The notes below the pieces were generated by a model, which was given only the letters and a program-made list of their open reading frames with translations, did not search any database and was not told the origin of the DNA. Both the position numbers and the translations under genes were made by a program. From the NCBI GenBank assembly GCA_031254445.1, contig JAIRUL010000117.1, positions 1 through 7,765 of the forward strand: a DNA stretch of 7,765 nucleotides. Reading direction: 5' to 3'. Source of the stretch: Chitinispirillales bacterium. GTDB taxonomy: Bacteria > Fibrobacterota > Chitinivibrionia > Chitinivibrionales > Chitinispirillaceae. Positions 7,694 through 7,765 of the stretch are shown piece after piece (position 1 is the first letter of the stretch; each line of letters opens with the position of its first letter).

Positions 7694-7709
7694 AGTCTTT
7701 AAAGTCAAA
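7689..7709 (-). repeat. Short AT-rich repeat, shorter copy
   Basis: On the minus strand TTTGAC, TTTAAAGAC, TTTGAC in a row (21 bases). The same sequence with a nine-base unit added occurs at 4900-4929. Both copies are in spacers and both point the same way relative to the next gene. The last TTTGAC supplies the -35 box of P2. Confidence 0.7.
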
Positions 7710-7733
7710 TTCTTTTTTAAATCTTTTTCAGAC

Positions 7734-7748
7734 GAAGCCTACGGCTTC
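7734..7748. repeat. Small perfect inverted repeat
   Basis: GAAGCC, loop TAC, GGCTTC: six paired bases at the right edge. No T-run follows on either strand, so it is not a standard terminator by itself. It could be the end of a structure cut by the edge, or a protein-binding site. The rest of 7563-7765 holds only the promoters, ribosome site and repeat listed separately. Confidence 0.5.
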
Positions 7749-7765
7749 ATAACGTGTGGCGCAGA

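Noticed and set aside
7731..7765. Terminator or end of an upstream gene at the right edge
   Set aside because: The hairpin at 7734-7748 has no T-run on either strand. One minus frame is open from the edge to a TGA near 7730, but about eleven codons cannot support a gene call.

Overview
The window is a stretch of ordinary bacterial chromosome with dense gene packing, GC-rich genes and short AT-rich spacers. It holds six complete protein-coding genes and one gene cut by the left edge. No tRNA, rRNA, mobile element, phage gene or CRISPR array was seen. All genes look intact. The set (DXP synthase, queuine/preQ1 tRNA transglycosylase, a 7TM-HD cyclic-di-AMP phosphodiesterase, a class I amidotransferase, a HAMP-type membrane protein and a small lipoprotein) does not fix the taxon. 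Together with the small lipoprotein it is compatible with a diderm, probably non-proteobacterial lineage (for example Elusimicrobiota, the PVC group or Synergistota), but that is inference only.

Layout. Region 1 (1-3430, minus strand) is a probable operon read dxs, tgt, then a two-helix membrane protein that runs off the left edge. Region 2 (3431-3555) is a divergent promoter spacer in which dxs (minus) and the amidotransferase (plus) appear to share one AT-rich core as their -10 boxes. Region 3 (3556-4284, plus) is a peptidase C26 / PuuD-like glutamine amidotransferase, whose 3' end overlaps the convergent HAMP-type gene by 19 bases. Region 4 (4266-7562, minus) is read from right to left: a small coiled-coil lipoprotein, a PgpH-like 7TM-HD protein directly behind it, then after a 132-base AT-rich gap an orphan HAMP-type membrane protein. 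Region 5 (7563-7765) is an AT-rich upstream region with two good tandem sigma70-like promoters, a short repeat and a small hairpin.

How the parts work together. Dxs starts the MEP isoprenoid pathway. Tgt makes the queuosine precursor base exchange in tRNA. The pairing of lipoprotein and cyclic-di-AMP phosphodiesterase suggests an envelope-related role, since cyclic-di-AMP governs turgor and cell-wall homeostasis in the organisms studied. The lipoprotein ends in lysine like Braun's lipoprotein, which makes a peptidoglycan tether a testable idea. A sequence motif built from TTTGAC and TTTAAAGA units occurs upstream of both the lipoprotein and the HAMP-type gene, and at the first site it supplies a -35 box. 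I did not find a clearly new system here; the points most worth following are the repeat/promoter arrangement, the lipoprotein-PgpH pairing and the unusual neighbour of tgt.
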